DNA of 30,900 nucleotides, taken from GWF2-30-66 sp042576225. GTDB lineage: Bacteria; Babelota; Babeliae; Babelales; Vermiphilaceae. This document shows, one piece after another, positions 21,649-30,280 of this stretch (its first letter is position 1; the number at the start of each line of letters is the position of its first letter). A model generated the notes under the pieces. The model was not told the DNA's origin. It searched no databases and saw only the letters and a list, made by a program, of their open reading frames with translations. The stretch is taken from contig JBHPCA010000013.1 in NCBI GenBank assembly GCA_042576225.1, positions 1 to 30,900 of the forward strand. Direction: 5' to 3'. A program made the translations under genes and the position numbers.

Positions 21649-23166
21649 ATGCAAGTAGTGAAGTCTGCAAAAACAGGTTCTATTTTTGGTAATTTATTTT
21701 TATTATTACTTATTTTTTTAATCCCAAATTTTTTTGTCCAAATTTTTTTTGTTTCACGTGCGTATGGGATGCACAAAAACAACCATAAGAGTACCAATAA
21801 TATTTTTGTTGATACAAGTGGTAAGCTTTGTCAAAAAGAAATAAAGTATATTAAAAAGCGAAAGCCAGTAGTGAAGAAATCTCAAGAGCAACTTACGGGG
21901 AAAAAATTATCAAAATGCCCAACAATAGGGATGCCATTCTCAGGTGGGGGATATCGGGCGTTTGTTGCCATGCTGGGGTTTATGCTTGGGGCAAAACAGA
22001 TTGGTCTTCTTGGTAGCACGACATATATCTCTGGACTTTCAGGGTCAGCATGGGGTATTGGAACGTTGCTTGCAAGAAATGCGTTTTATAAAAAAAAGAA
22101 GGGTTTTCTTAAAAAGTTTAAGCAAGATATGCAAGATCGCATGTCTAAAAGTTTTTGGAATTTCAAACAGGTAAACTGGCAAGAAATTATAAAAAGACTG
22201 GCGAAAAAATATAAAAATTATGGAAAAATAGAGCCGGCTGATCTGTGGGGTGCGTTAGTGGTCGATAGACTCATGGGTGATCTCCCACAAAGTGGGCAAA
22301 ATCTTTCGTTTAAAAATATACGGTCATTTTTGAAAAAAACGGATAAATATCCGTACCCATTATTTAGTCTTATAATGAAAGACACGTTTGATAAAACAGA
22401 GCATTATGAGCCGTTTGAAGTAACTCCCAACAGTTCTGGAAGCGATTATTTGCACGGTTTTGTGCCGACAAAATATTTTGGAAGCGAATTTAAAGATGGG
22501 AAACTTACCAAGAGACGAAGCCAGGAGTCGCTTGGTTTTAATTTTGGTCTTTTTGGAAGCCCGTATGATTTTAATGAGGGGGATCTTCTTTTGCAAATAG
22601 TTGATGCTATTCCTCAGACGTTTAAGTTTAAAACTGAAGTTGATAGTTTTGTGCGTTTTATTATAAAAAAATATAAGCTTTCCAAAAAAAACTTTTTACC
22701 GTCAAAAGTTAATAATCCAACGTATAACATGAAAACAAGCTCCTATAAAAAAGAGTTTTTAACGTTGGCTGATGCTGGCTTTGAGTTTAATTTGACTATT
22801 CCGCCGCTTTTGAGGAGAAAGCCGAATATTATTGTTTGTTGTGATGCTTCATCAGATGCTTGCGAAAAAGGTTTTCCTGAATTAGTTATAGCAAAAGAGT
22901 ATGCAGACAAAAATGGGTTTGCGTTCCCATCACTGAAGTACTATAAAAAAATAAGCGCAAATCTTTTTATATTTAAATGGGATAAAAGTAAAAAAACAAA
23001 CAAAAAAATCCCAGCCATTCTTTACTTTACAAACCCTATTTCTGAGTCGACATTTAAATTAGAGTATTCTAAGAAAGAATTTAATAAGTTGTGCGATTCT
23101 ATGAAAAAAATGGTGATAAAGCATAAAGATACAATAGCAAAAGAAATTATTGAAAAAAGCTTGTAG
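21649..23166 (+). CDS. Exported cPLA2/lysophospholipase-like enzyme
   Basis: About 505 residues. The N-terminus has a hydrophobic signal or anchor (LFLLLLIFLIPNFFVQIFF, then VSRAYG). MPFSGGGYRAFVAMLG carries the oxyanion glycines 99-101. TTYISGLSGSAWG is the nucleophile elbow with Ser131. The second half of the dyad is Asp375 in LADAGFEFNLTIPPLL, followed by RRKPNIIVCCDAS. This set (SGGGYRA, YISGLSGS.W, and D.G..FN.P...L) is that of eukaryotic cytosolic phospholipase A2 and fungal lysophospholipase, more than of bacterial patatins. It would cleave acyl chains from phospholipids, perhaps of host membranes (inference). GAGGAGG lies eight bases before ATG 21649; an adjacent GTG 21646 is equally possible. 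Confidence 0.82.
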   Translation: MQVVKSAKTGSIFGNLFLLLLIFLIPNFFVQIFFVSRAYGMHKNNHKSTNNIFVDTSGKLCQKEIKYIKKRKPVVKKSQEQLTGKKLSKCPTIGMPFSGGGYRAFVAMLGFMLGAKQIGLLGSTTYISGLSGSAWGIGTLLARNAFYKKKKGFLKKFKQDMQDRMSKSFWNFKQVNWQEIIKRLAKKYKNYGKIEPADLWGALVVDRLMGDLPQSGQNLSFKNIRSFLKKTDKYPYPLFSLIMKDTFDKTEHYEPFEVTPNSSGSDYLHGFVPTKYFGSEFKDGKLTKRRSQESLGFNFGLFGSPYDFNEGDLLLQIVDAIPQTFKFKTEVDSFVRFIIKKYKLSKKNFLPSKVNNPTYNMKTSSYKKEFLTLADAGFEFNLTIPPLLRRKPNIIVCCDASSDACEKGFPELVIAKEYADKNGFAFPSLKYYKKISANLFIFKWDKSKKTNKKIPAILYFTNPISESTFKLEYSKKEFNKLCDSMKKMVIKHKDTIAKEIIEKSL

Positions 23167-23484
23167 TTTTAATGTGATATTTTGACGGTCTTCCTTGAAA
23201 ATTCGAACCTGGACTTCGAGATTTCAAGGAAGATTGGATGTTTCAAAGTAGAGCCGTAATGGCTGAAAACAAGCATAAGATGGGGCAAAGTCAACAAAAA
23301 TCTTGCTAAGAACGGTTTTTCCTTATGGTTTCTTGAAAAAATTTGAAAGTAATTTTCTCTGGGAATTTTCAAGCAACATCAAAAAACACTTGCATGATTT
23401 TATGTACATGTGGTAGAAAGAAAAAAGTGGTGTTGTGAAAAATGGATAATTAATGAGAGAAGGGAATTATAAAGAGGAGATATA
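23167..23484. other. Non-coding stretch with a hairpin
   Basis: No gene is visible in these 318 bases. TCTTCCTTGAAA (23189-23200) pairs perfectly with TTTCAAGGAAGA (23222-23233) over a 21-base loop. A related pair CTTGAAAA and TTTTCAAG lies at about 23331-23375. There is no T-run after either, so they are not clear terminators. A weak ribosome site AGAGGAGA precedes the next gene. Confidence 0.5.
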
Positions 23485-23694
23485 ATGACCAAAAAACAAG
23501 ATATTTTTACGGCAATAGAGCTAGTGCTCTTGTATATTTTTATTTACCTGTTTTTGTATAGCGTAAAATACGATGTCAATATGCTCTTGATTTCATTTGT
23601 GTTGCTTGTGCTTGTGTATGTTGCTTGCAATCTTGATCCGTATATGAGAGAAACACATGCGTGGAAAAAACTTTTTTCACGAGAGAGGGAGTAA
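23485..23694 (+). CDS. Small two-helix membrane protein A (tandem pair)
   Basis: The 69-residue protein has two membrane helices (about 11-27 and 33-49) joined by a short loop SVKYDVNML, and a charged tail ETHAWKKLFSRERE. AGAGGAGA lies before ATG 23485. No family is recognised. The next gene codes for a protein of the same design, with shared SVK.DVN or SIKKDVN loop and RET.AWKKLF tail, so they arose by tandem duplication. They may form a hetero-oligomer or be toxin-like or small carrier subunits; the sequence does not decide. Confidence 0.7.
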   Translation: MTKKQDIFTAIELVLLYIFIYLFLYSVKYDVNMLLISFVLLVLVYVACNLDPYMRETHAWKKLFSRERE

Positions 23695-23705
23695 AGGGAG
23701 AAATG

Positions 23706-23906
23706 ATGACAAAAAAAGAGTATGGTTTTGGTTTTTTGGAGGCTATCTTTTGGTTTTTGTTTATTTATGTGCTTATCTACAGCATTAAAAAAGATGTGAA
23801 TCTTTTTGTTATGTCGTTTGTGCTGCTTGCGCTGATGTCTGCGGCTACTATGTTCTGCCCATTGATTAGAGAGACAGATGCATGGAAAAAGCTGTTTAAG
23901 AAATAG
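23706..23906 (+). CDS. Small two-helix membrane protein B (tandem pair)
   Basis: 66 residues from ATG 23706 (GGGAG five bases upstream); ATG 23703 directly before it is possible. Two membrane helices flank the loop YSIKKDVNLFV, and the tail is CPLIRETDAWKKLFKK. It is a paralogue of the preceding gene, 11 bases downstream of its stop, so both are in one transcript. Function unknown. Confidence 0.7.
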   Translation: MTKKEYGFGFLEAIFWFLFIYVLIYSIKKDVNLFVMSFVLLALMSAATMFCPLIRETDAWKKLFKK

Positions 23907-23942
23907 ATTAAACATTAGTAGATCTAATTTTTAAAATAATAG

Positions 23943-23998
23943 TTGACGAGCCCCTATATTTTGGCATGCTATTGGTAAATGCTTTTTAATATAGGGGC
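23943..23998 (+). promoter_or_regulatory. Inverted repeat around a promoter upstream of the ABC-2 exporter
   Basis: GCCCCTATATT (23950-23960) and AATATAGGGGC (23988-23998) are perfect reverse complements over 27 bases. TTGACG (23943-23948) abuts the left arm. The right arm holds AGGGG, a ribosome site for a 16-codon ORF. The dyad could be a repressor site or, if transcription begins further upstream, a hairpin hiding that ribosome site. Confidence 0.5.
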
Positions 23999-24004
23999 AA
24001 AGTT

Positions 24005-24055
24005 ATGATAATTAATATTCGATTGATAACACGTACATTTATGTACGCCCATTAA
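24005..24055 (+). CDS. Possible 16-codon leader peptide
   Basis: ATG 24005 opens a short frame (MIINIRLITRTFMYAH, then TAA), with AGGGG seven bases before it. It lies 60 bases before the exporter ATPase start. Its codons cover a 7-bp dyad CGTACAT-TT-ATGTACG (24032-24047). A GCCC/GGGC stem plus T-run follows (24047-24072). The arrangement resembles translational leaders of drug-export genes, but such a short frame can arise by chance. Confidence 0.3.
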   Translation: MIINIRLITRTFMYAH

Positions 24056-24115
24056 GGGCCCATATCTTTTTTGTGTTTTTTCTTTTTCAAATTATATTTA
24101 TCTTTTAAAACTATT

Positions 24116-24877
24116 ATGGAACATATTATGGAACATGTTTTGCTTAAAGTGCAAAATCTTAAAAAATTTTATCAGGTTAAAGACCAGAGGATCAAAGCGC
24201 TTGATGGAGTAAGTTTTGATATTCACAAAGGGGAGATAATTGGCCTGCTTGGGGTAAACGGTGCAGGAAAGACCACGCTATCTTCGATATTGGTGACGCT
24301 CCATCCGCCCACATCAGGAGATGTGTTGATTAACGGCGAGAGTATTTACAAAGATGTGAATGCGTATCGAAAATTGGTCGGTTTTTGTCCGCAAAACCCA
24401 AATATTATAAAAGATTTAACCGTTGAGCAGAATCTTTATTTTGCAGGCTTATATTATGGATTTTCAGCAAAAGAAGTTAAACAAAGAATGGATAATTTAA
24501 TTGCAAGATATGGTCTGGGCAAATATCGCAAAATGAGGCCAGATGTTCTTTCCGGTGGCTACATGCGTAGATTGTTAATCGCACGATCTTTAATGAATAA
24601 TCCCAAACTGCTTATTCTTGATGAGCCGACAGTTGGTTTGGACCCAAATATACGAAGAAAAATTTGGGATAATATTAGAGACTTGAAAAAAATGGGTGTT
24701 ACTGTCATTTTGACAACCCATTATATTGACGAGGCTGAAATTTTATCAGATAGAATCATAGTGCTTGATGCTGGTAAAATAAAATTAATAGATACACCAA
24801 AGAATCTGATGAAAGATTATCAAAAAAGTAGGCTTGAAGATGTGTTTGTGCAATTAATTGAAGAAGAGGCTAAATAA
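24116..24877 (+). CDS. ABC-2 exporter ATP-binding subunit
   Basis: About 253 residues. Walker A is GVNGAGKT (46-53), the Q loop is in FCPQNPNII, the signature is LSGGYMRRL, Walker B is LLILDEPTVGLDP, and the switch His is in ILTTHYIDEAE. The pattern (DEAE after the His, then IIVLDAGKI) is that of NodI/CcmA/drug and polysaccharide ABC-2 exporters. ATG 24116 is used; it has no clear ribosome site, and ATG 24128 is possible. A promoter TTGTGT with TATATT (24071-24098) would give a very short leader. The permease follows two bases after the stop. Confidence 0.9.
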   Translation: MEHIMEHVLLKVQNLKKFYQVKDQRIKALDGVSFDIHKGEIIGLLGVNGAGKTTLSSILVTLHPPTSGDVLINGESIYKDVNAYRKLVGFCPQNPNIIKDLTVEQNLYFAGLYYGFSAKEVKQRMDNLIARYGLGKYRKMRPDVLSGGYMRRLLIARSLMNNPKLLILDEPTVGLDPNIRRKIWDNIRDLKKMGVTVILTTHYIDEAEILSDRIIVLDAGKIKLIDTPKNLMKDYQKSRLEDVFVQLIEEEAK

Positions 24878-24878
24878 C

Positions 24879-25700
24879 ATGGTTAATAAAATAGCAAGTA
24901 ACGATACGATGTTAAGCCGGGCAAAGTCTTACTTATATTTGTTTTGGCTGTTGATAAGAACTGAGCTTGTTATATTGCGACAGGTTTTTCTGGGGCAGTT
25001 GGTAAATATCTTGTTCTGGAGTGGGTCAATAGTTGTTGTTTCAGCTTACATACTTCCAAAGCTTGGCATGACCGATAAATTTGGAGAGTTTATTGTTATA
25101 AGTTGCATAGCAGCCAATAGTTTTTGGGGAATATGGGACTCGTCATATAAAATAATTGAGGATATAGAAACCAAAAAGGTAATAGACTATAAACTTACGC
25201 TCCCTTTGCCGTCTTGGATGGTCATGTTGCATTATGCAGTGGGCCACTCAGTCGTGAAGTTTTTACCGTCGTTAATTGTTCTTCCTGTGTTTAAATTGGT
25301 ATTGGGAAGCAGAATGGATCTGTCCCACTTTTCGTTTTTTAAGTTTGCTGCTATGTTTATGACGATATCACTGTTTACGGGGTTTTTCTTTTTGTTGGTA
25401 TCAAGTTTTATAAGACACTCGTATAAAATAGAAAATGTGGGTATTAGATTGCTTTTCCCATTATGGTTTTTTGGGGCGACGCAATACTCATGGAGCGTCA
25501 TGAATGCCGTAAATAGTACTGTTGCGCGTATAATTTTGCTCAACCCATTGGTATATGCAATGGAAGGCATTCACGCGGCAGTTTCAGGACAGCAAGGGTA
25601 TTTGTCATTTTGGTTTTGCATGGGAGTATTGTGGGTTTGGATTATTGTGTGCGGCTTTATTGCAGTTAAAAGATTTAAAAAAAGATTAGATTTTGTGTGA
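24879..25700 (+). CDS. ABC-2 exporter permease subunit
   Basis: About 273 residues with six membrane helices. It fits the ABC-2 family (NodJ-like): an N-terminal cytosolic stretch, then LFWSGSIVVVSAYILPKLG, IEDIETKKVIDYKLTLPLPS (the coupling region), a long central set of helices, FFLLVSSFIRHSYKIENVG, and LLNPLVYAMEGIHAAVSG before the last helix. GAGG lies nine bases before ATG 24879. With the ATPase at 24116 it would export an unknown substrate (lipid, glycan or drug). Confidence 0.85.
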   Translation: MVNKIASNDTMLSRAKSYLYLFWLLIRTELVILRQVFLGQLVNILFWSGSIVVVSAYILPKLGMTDKFGEFIVISCIAANSFWGIWDSSYKIIEDIETKKVIDYKLTLPLPSWMVMLHYAVGHSVVKFLPSLIVLPVFKLVLGSRMDLSHFSFFKFAAMFMTISLFTGFFFLLVSSFIRHSYKIENVGIRLLFPLWFFGATQYSWSVMNAVNSTVARIILLNPLVYAMEGIHAAVSGQQGYLSFWFCMGVLWVWIIVCGFIAVKRFKKRLDFV

Positions 25701-25757
25701 TTATATATTTATCTTGTATACGAGTTTGGATTAATAATCAAAATATGGGAGTGATTT

Positions 25758-26648
25758 ATGAGAAAAATAGCGTGTAAAATAGTATTGGCACTTGTATTTG
25801 TAAGCGTTCATGCTTGTGCGATTATTTTTGAAAGTGATGATCTTAACGATATTCATAAATACATTGGCAAAAATAGCAAAAAAAACGCCGTGAAAAATAT
25901 AATAGTTATTTTTGATATTGACAATACCGTATCAGAAAATTTTGCTGATCTTGATTCATGGATACCTCATAAAATAGATTATTTGCAAAACAAGGGGGTA
26001 AGTCAAAACGATGCAAAAAGTTTGGTGTTAAGCGCATATTTTACTATGCAAGATTTTACTGATATGACCCCAATTGGTAATTCACCAAAGATTATCAAGA
26101 ATTTACAATGCAAAAAAATACCAGTTATGGCGCTTACCAATAGATCGATTCCAATTGCAGACAGAACCATTGTGCAGCTTAAAGATATTAATATAGATTT
26201 TGTAAAAACAAGCCCGTACAAAAAAGAGTTGCTTTTGCCACTCAAGTATAATGTTAGATTTTCCAATGGGGTGATATTTACTGCAAGTAATGATAAGGGC
26301 CAAGCGTTGATTGCGTTCTTGAAAAAAACGGGTTATAAGCCAAAAAAAGTTATTTTTATTGATGATAAACTTAAGCATGTCAAATCTGTCGAGAGGGCTC
26401 TTGATCAATATAATAGTGCACTTCAAAAAGATGCATTAGATGGCGAAATAGAATTTATTGGCATGCGATTTTCTTTGCAGGACAAAAAAAAGAAGCTGTT
26501 TGATTTTAATTATGTAGAGCAAAAATGGTATGATTTAAAGGTAAAATTGGGAATGGAGCCATTGCCAATGGAGCCACTGTCCAAAGTTTCTCAAAATGAC
26601 GTTGTGTATGGTAATGCTATGCCTGCATGTGGGGAGACAGGGGAATAG
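25758..26648 (+). CDS. Exported HAD-superfamily phosphatase (DUF2608-like)
   Basis: The 296-residue protein has a signal peptide (IACKIVLALVFVSVHACA). HAD motif I is IIVIFDIDNTVS (Asp53 nucleophile, Asp55). Motif II lies in IPVMALTNRS. Motif III/IV is KPKKVIFIDDKLKHV. The cap has long insertions. Its design, an exported HAD enzyme with a DxDNT motif and SYKKELLLPLKYNVRFSNGVIFTA-like central block, resembles DUF2608 proteins known from Chlamydia and Legionella. It would hydrolyse phosphate esters outside the cytosol; the substrate is unknown. An ankyrin gene follows three bases after the stop, so the two are probably one operon. Confidence 0.8.
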   Translation: MRKIACKIVLALVFVSVHACAIIFESDDLNDIHKYIGKNSKKNAVKNIIVIFDIDNTVSENFADLDSWIPHKIDYLQNKGVSQNDAKSLVLSAYFTMQDFTDMTPIGNSPKIIKNLQCKKIPVMALTNRSIPIADRTIVQLKDINIDFVKTSPYKKELLLPLKYNVRFSNGVIFTASNDKGQALIAFLKKTGYKPKKVIFIDDKLKHVKSVERALDQYNSALQKDALDGEIEFIGMRFSLQDKKKKLFDFNYVEQKWYDLKVKLGMEPLPMEPLSKVSQNDVVYGNAMPACGETGE

Positions 26649-26650
26649 GC

Positions 26651-27895
26651 TTGAAGAAATTTTTCGCTTTATATTTTATATTTTTTTTAACTTTTTTGTT
26701 GCCCAATGCTCTTAAGGCCATGGAGGCCATGAAGACTATGAAGATTATTAAAAAAGTGAATAGCCAAAGGGTTTTGAACAAGAGGTTGCTCAAGGCGTGC
26801 AAATCAGGAAATTTAGAGAAAATAAAAGAGCTTATAAAAGATGGGGCGAATATTAACGGTATGACACAAGACTTTATTGAAAATTTTACCCCACTTCATA
26901 TTGCAGTGCATAAGGGCAATATAAAAATAGTGAAATATCTTGTTGAATCTGGGGCAAATATTAATTTGCCAGGAGGGCTTGAAGACAGGGTGCCTGCTTT
27001 TTATGCTGCCTTGAAGGGTTGCTATAAGATAGTGCAGTACTTAGTTGATCAGGGTTCAAAATCAGAAATTTATTCGCAAGTTATTTTAAGGTCCAGCGTG
27101 GGCAATAAGAATCTTGTAAGATATAGCTATCATGTGGATGAAAGGACAAAAAAAATAGTAGAGAAAAATAAGAAAAAAATGGACAAGTTGCGTTTGAGTT
27201 TAGATTTATTTAAGAAAAAAAGGTTTAATTCCAAGACAGCAAAAAAAGAAGCGCTTAATATTGTAAGAAGTTTTTTGGTTATAAAAAATAAAAGTACACC
27301 CCATATTGATAGAGTTGCGCTTGATGGGTTAGTCAAGATGCATCAAAAGCATAAAGATTTGTTTTTTAAAAATGAGATTTACAAGTTTTACAAGATTATT
27401 TCTTTTTCTAACTTGCAGTTTTTTAAGTACAAAAGTGCTTGTTTTTTTGCAGCATTTGCGGGTAAAAAAATAAAAGATAGTAATGGGGATACGATACAAG
27501 ATGTGATATTAAAACATAAGAACTTGTTGCTATTGTTTCCAGCGTATACCCCCATTATGTTACTATCCCGTTGGGATATATTTAGCGAAACTGTGAATTT
27601 AAAAAGATTGCTTGCGCCGAAATATTTTGGAAAAAAGTGTAACCCTGATAATCACTGGGATGACCCAAAAGAGCTGAAATATCTATTTCAGGTGAGGGAG
27701 CTTGCTCTCAAGCAAAGAGCAAAAAAGTTTCTTGGTTATTTGGTGAGCGCAGTTACTTTTTTGCTGAGATTATACAAAAAGTTTCCAGCGGGCGTCGGCG
27801 CTAATATCTTTAAGTTTATGGGGGATGTAGGTGGCGTTGATTTGTTACAAGCTATAAAAAGGCGCAAAAAGAGTAAATTGTGCGTTATCTTGTGA
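26651..27895 (+). CDS. Exported ankyrin-repeat protein 2
   Basis: About 414 residues from TTG 26651, with AGGGGA six bases upstream; an in-frame ATG at 26627 inside the phosphatase gene would spoil the signal peptide. The signal peptide is MKKFFALYFIFFLTFLLPNA, then LKAMEAM. About three ankyrin repeats lie at about 45-145 (GNLEKIKELIKDGANING, TPLHIAVHKGNIKIVKYLVE, SGANINLPGG, AFYAALKGCYKIVQYLVDQG). The C-terminal 260 residues are basic and helical, without a recognised domain. Being coupled to the phosphatase gene suggests shared export or a complex (inference). Confidence 0.82.
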   Translation: MKKFFALYFIFFLTFLLPNALKAMEAMKTMKIIKKVNSQRVLNKRLLKACKSGNLEKIKELIKDGANINGMTQDFIENFTPLHIAVHKGNIKIVKYLVESGANINLPGGLEDRVPAFYAALKGCYKIVQYLVDQGSKSEIYSQVILRSSVGNKNLVRYSYHVDERTKKIVEKNKKKMDKLRLSLDLFKKKRFNSKTAKKEALNIVRSFLVIKNKSTPHIDRVALDGLVKMHQKHKDLFFKNEIYKFYKIISFSNLQFFKYKSACFFAAFAGKKIKDSNGDTIQDVILKHKNLLLLFPAYTPIMLLSRWDIFSETVNLKRLLAPKYFGKKCNPDNHWDDPKELKYLFQVRELALKQRAKKFLGYLVSAVTFLLRLYKKFPAGVGANIFKFMGDVGGVDLLQAIKRRKKSKLCVIL

Positions 27896-28239
27896 AAATA
27901 TATAGCATATGAAAATATTGTTGATAAGGGGTTGTTGAAAGGCTACTTTCCGTTATCCTTCCTGATATTCAAATATTTTGCTATATTGTTAGAGATAAGC
28001 TTGGTTTATAAAAAACAAGCTTTTAATATAAACCCTTCTCTTGGACAGGCTTACGCCGTCGCTTTAGAGCTATGGCGCACACGGCAGGATAAATTAAACT
28101 CAGGAATGACGGGGGGATTCTTTTGTTATATGCGAAAAATTTTGCCAAGCAGTATCATCTGAGGATCAGGCAAAAAAGTTGATAGATAAAATATAAGTGG
28201 AATACAAAAAGGGCGTTAGGGCTTTGACGAAGAAAAATT
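27896..28239. other. Non-coding stretch containing dispersed repeats
   Basis: No gene is supported here. An AAGCTT...AAGCTT region lies at about 27998-28024. From 28033 to 28120 there is a composite of dispersed repeats: CTTGGACAGGC, then CGCCGTCGCTTTAGAGCTAT with GGCGCACACGGCAGG (related to the inverse of 2838-2872), then ACTCAGGAATGACGGGGGG. An open frame at 27932-28162 is just this repeat read through. Confidence 0.7.
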
Positions 28240-30165
28240 ATGATTAAACTGGATAATATAAGTTTGTCTTTTGGCGAAAGGGTTTTGTTTGACCATATTT
28301 CCTGTAACATTGCGCCGCATCAGAAAGTTGGTTTTGTGGGCAGAAATGGGGCAGGAAAGACAACGCTGTTAAAAGTGATTGCAGGGCAGCAGCACATTGA
28401 CGAGGGCAAGGTTCACATGCCAAAGTCTTTTGAATGTGCGTTTATGCCGCAGGATGTGGTTTTGACCTCTGAAAGAACGATTGTGAATGAGGCGCTTTGC
28501 ACGTATACAGGCATGGAAAAACTTTTGGACGAGTTAGTTACAGTTGAGCAACGTTTGAAAACAGAAGGTGAGACCCCGGAGTTACTTGCCAGATATGCCC
28601 ATTTGCATGCTGAGTTAAATGAACTCGAATATGAGAAAAAACGAGTGGAGGCAATAAAAATTCTTGAGGGTTTAGGTTTTTCACAAGACCAATTAAATGT
28701 GTTAGATGGGTTAAATGGACCTGTATCGTGCGTATCTCAGTTGAGTGTTGGGTGGAAGATGCGTCTTGTTCTTGCAAAATTATTGCTCAAAAAGGCAGAT
28801 TTTTATCTGTTTGATGAGCCGACAAACCACCTTGATTTAATTGCAAAAGATTGGTTTTCTCAGTTTTTGAAAGATGCTGATTTTGGTTTTCTATTGGTTT
28901 CTCACGATAAATATTTTTTAGATACGGTGTGTGAGTATATTTGTGATATCTCGCTTGGTAATCTTAAGATGTATAATGGAAATTATAGCAAGTATATTAT
29001 GCAAAAAGAGGCTGATAAAGCGCTGCTTGAAAAAAAATATGAAGAGCAGCAAAAATTTATCAAAAAGAAGATGGCCACTATTGATAAGTTCAGATACAAA
29101 GCGTCAAAAGCAAAAATGGCCCAAAGTATGCTTAGGTCTCTTGAGAAAATGGACAAAGTTGAGATTGAGCGTGAGCAGGGTACGCTTAGGTTTAGTTTAG
29201 CGCCCACAAAGCCGACGGGTAAAATAGTGCTGACGGTGAACAAGCTTGGTTTTTCTTTTCCGGGCAAAAGGATTTTCAAAAACGGGACGTTTCAGATCGG
29301 TCGTGGGCATAAAGTTGCGATTGTTGCGCCTAATGGAACAGGCAAGTCCACGTTGCTTGGTATTATTATGGGCAGCTATGAGCCACAAGAAGGCCGGTTT
29401 GAACTTGGGCACAATGTAAAGCCGGTGTTTTTTCAGCAGGATCAGAACAAATCGCTCAATAAGCTTAATACTGTGCTTGAAGAAGCAGAATCTGTGTGCA
29501 AAACTGATGCTGCTCGTGCGCGAGTTAGAAATCTTTTAGGCGCATTTTTGTTTAGTGGTGATGATGTTAATAAGAAAATTTCTGTATTAAGTGGTGGTGA
29601 GAAAAATAGGGTTGCAATGGTTAAAGTGCTATTGCAAGGGGCCAATTTTTTGATTCTTGATGAGCCGACAAACCATTTGGATATACAATCTAAAAATGTG
29701 CTACTGGATGTTCTGAGCTCATTTGATGGGACCATTTTATTTGTATCTCACGATAGAAGTTTTTTAAACAGTTTGGCAACAGATATTCTTGAGCTTACTG
29801 AAAACGGGACGTTTTCTTATAAAGGCAACTATGACGAATATTTATACCATAAAGATTATTTGCAAGATAGTCTTGGAGCCAAAGATGTTGGTGCGCGGAG
29901 TAAAAAGGTGCCTCAAAAAAATCTAGATGGAGAGTGCAAGGGTGACAGGAAGAATAAATACAGTCAACAAAAGCAGCTGAAAAAACTTGAGTCAAGTATT
30001 GCAAAACTAGAAAAAGAGATAAGAAGCTTAATGGGGGTGTTTGAAACTCTGGAGTATGGGACAGAAAAATATAGTGATGCGACAAAGAAGCTTGCTGCGT
30101 TACAAGACAAGCTGAAAGAGAAAAATAAGGCCTGGGAAGCGCTTATGTTGGAGTTGGGGGAGTGA
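28240..30165 (+). CDS. ABC-F family ATPase (Uup/EttA-like)
   Basis: The 641-residue protein has two ABC domains and no membrane helices. Domain 1 has Walker A GRNGAGKT (34-41), signature LSVGWKMRL and Walker B FYLFDEPTNHLDL. The linker is rich in basic residues (KKKMATIDKFRYKASKAKMA). Domain 2 has APNGTGKST, LSGGEKNRV and FLILDEPTNHLDI. The C-terminal 70 residues form a coiled coil (KLESSIAKLEKEIRSL to the end), the ABC-F C-terminal extension. Such proteins act on ribosomes, easing stalls or giving antibiotic protection, or bind DNA (Uup). The exact subfamily is not decided. It appears to be a single gene. Confidence 0.93.
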   Translation: MIKLDNISLSFGERVLFDHISCNIAPHQKVGFVGRNGAGKTTLLKVIAGQQHIDEGKVHMPKSFECAFMPQDVVLTSERTIVNEALCTYTGMEKLLDELVTVEQRLKTEGETPELLARYAHLHAELNELEYEKKRVEAIKILEGLGFSQDQLNVLDGLNGPVSCVSQLSVGWKMRLVLAKLLLKKADFYLFDEPTNHLDLIAKDWFSQFLKDADFGFLLVSHDKYFLDTVCEYICDISLGNLKMYNGNYSKYIMQKEADKALLEKKYEEQQKFIKKKMATIDKFRYKASKAKMAQSMLRSLEKMDKVEIEREQGTLRFSLAPTKPTGKIVLTVNKLGFSFPGKRIFKNGTFQIGRGHKVAIVAPNGTGKSTLLGIIMGSYEPQEGRFELGHNVKPVFFQQDQNKSLNKLNTVLEEAESVCKTDAARARVRNLLGAFLFSGDDVNKKISVLSGGEKNRVAMVKVLLQGANFLILDEPTNHLDIQSKNVLLDVLSSFDGTILFVSHDRSFLNSLATDILELTENGTFSYKGNYDEYLYHKDYLQDSLGAKDVGARSKKVPQKNLDGECKGDRKNKYSQQKQLKKLESSIAKLEKEIRSLMGVFETLEYGTEKYSDATKKLAALQDKLKEKNKAWEALMLELGE

Positions 30166-30280
30166 CGGAAGTTGCTATCTTTTTAAATTCTTGATAAGTG
30201 AACGTTTATTTGATAATCTGCTTGAACTTATATAGAAATCTAGTTGAATTTAATATGCAAACAGCTTAGAAAGGTTTGTC

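Noticed and set aside
23169..23372. 67-codon frame on the minus strand after the phospholipase gene
   Set aside because: It is built on the inverted repeats of a non-coding stretch and has no convincing start signal.
27932..28162. 76-codon open frame on the plus strand
   Set aside because: Its second half is dispersed repeat read through; no ribosome site or conserved pattern is seen.
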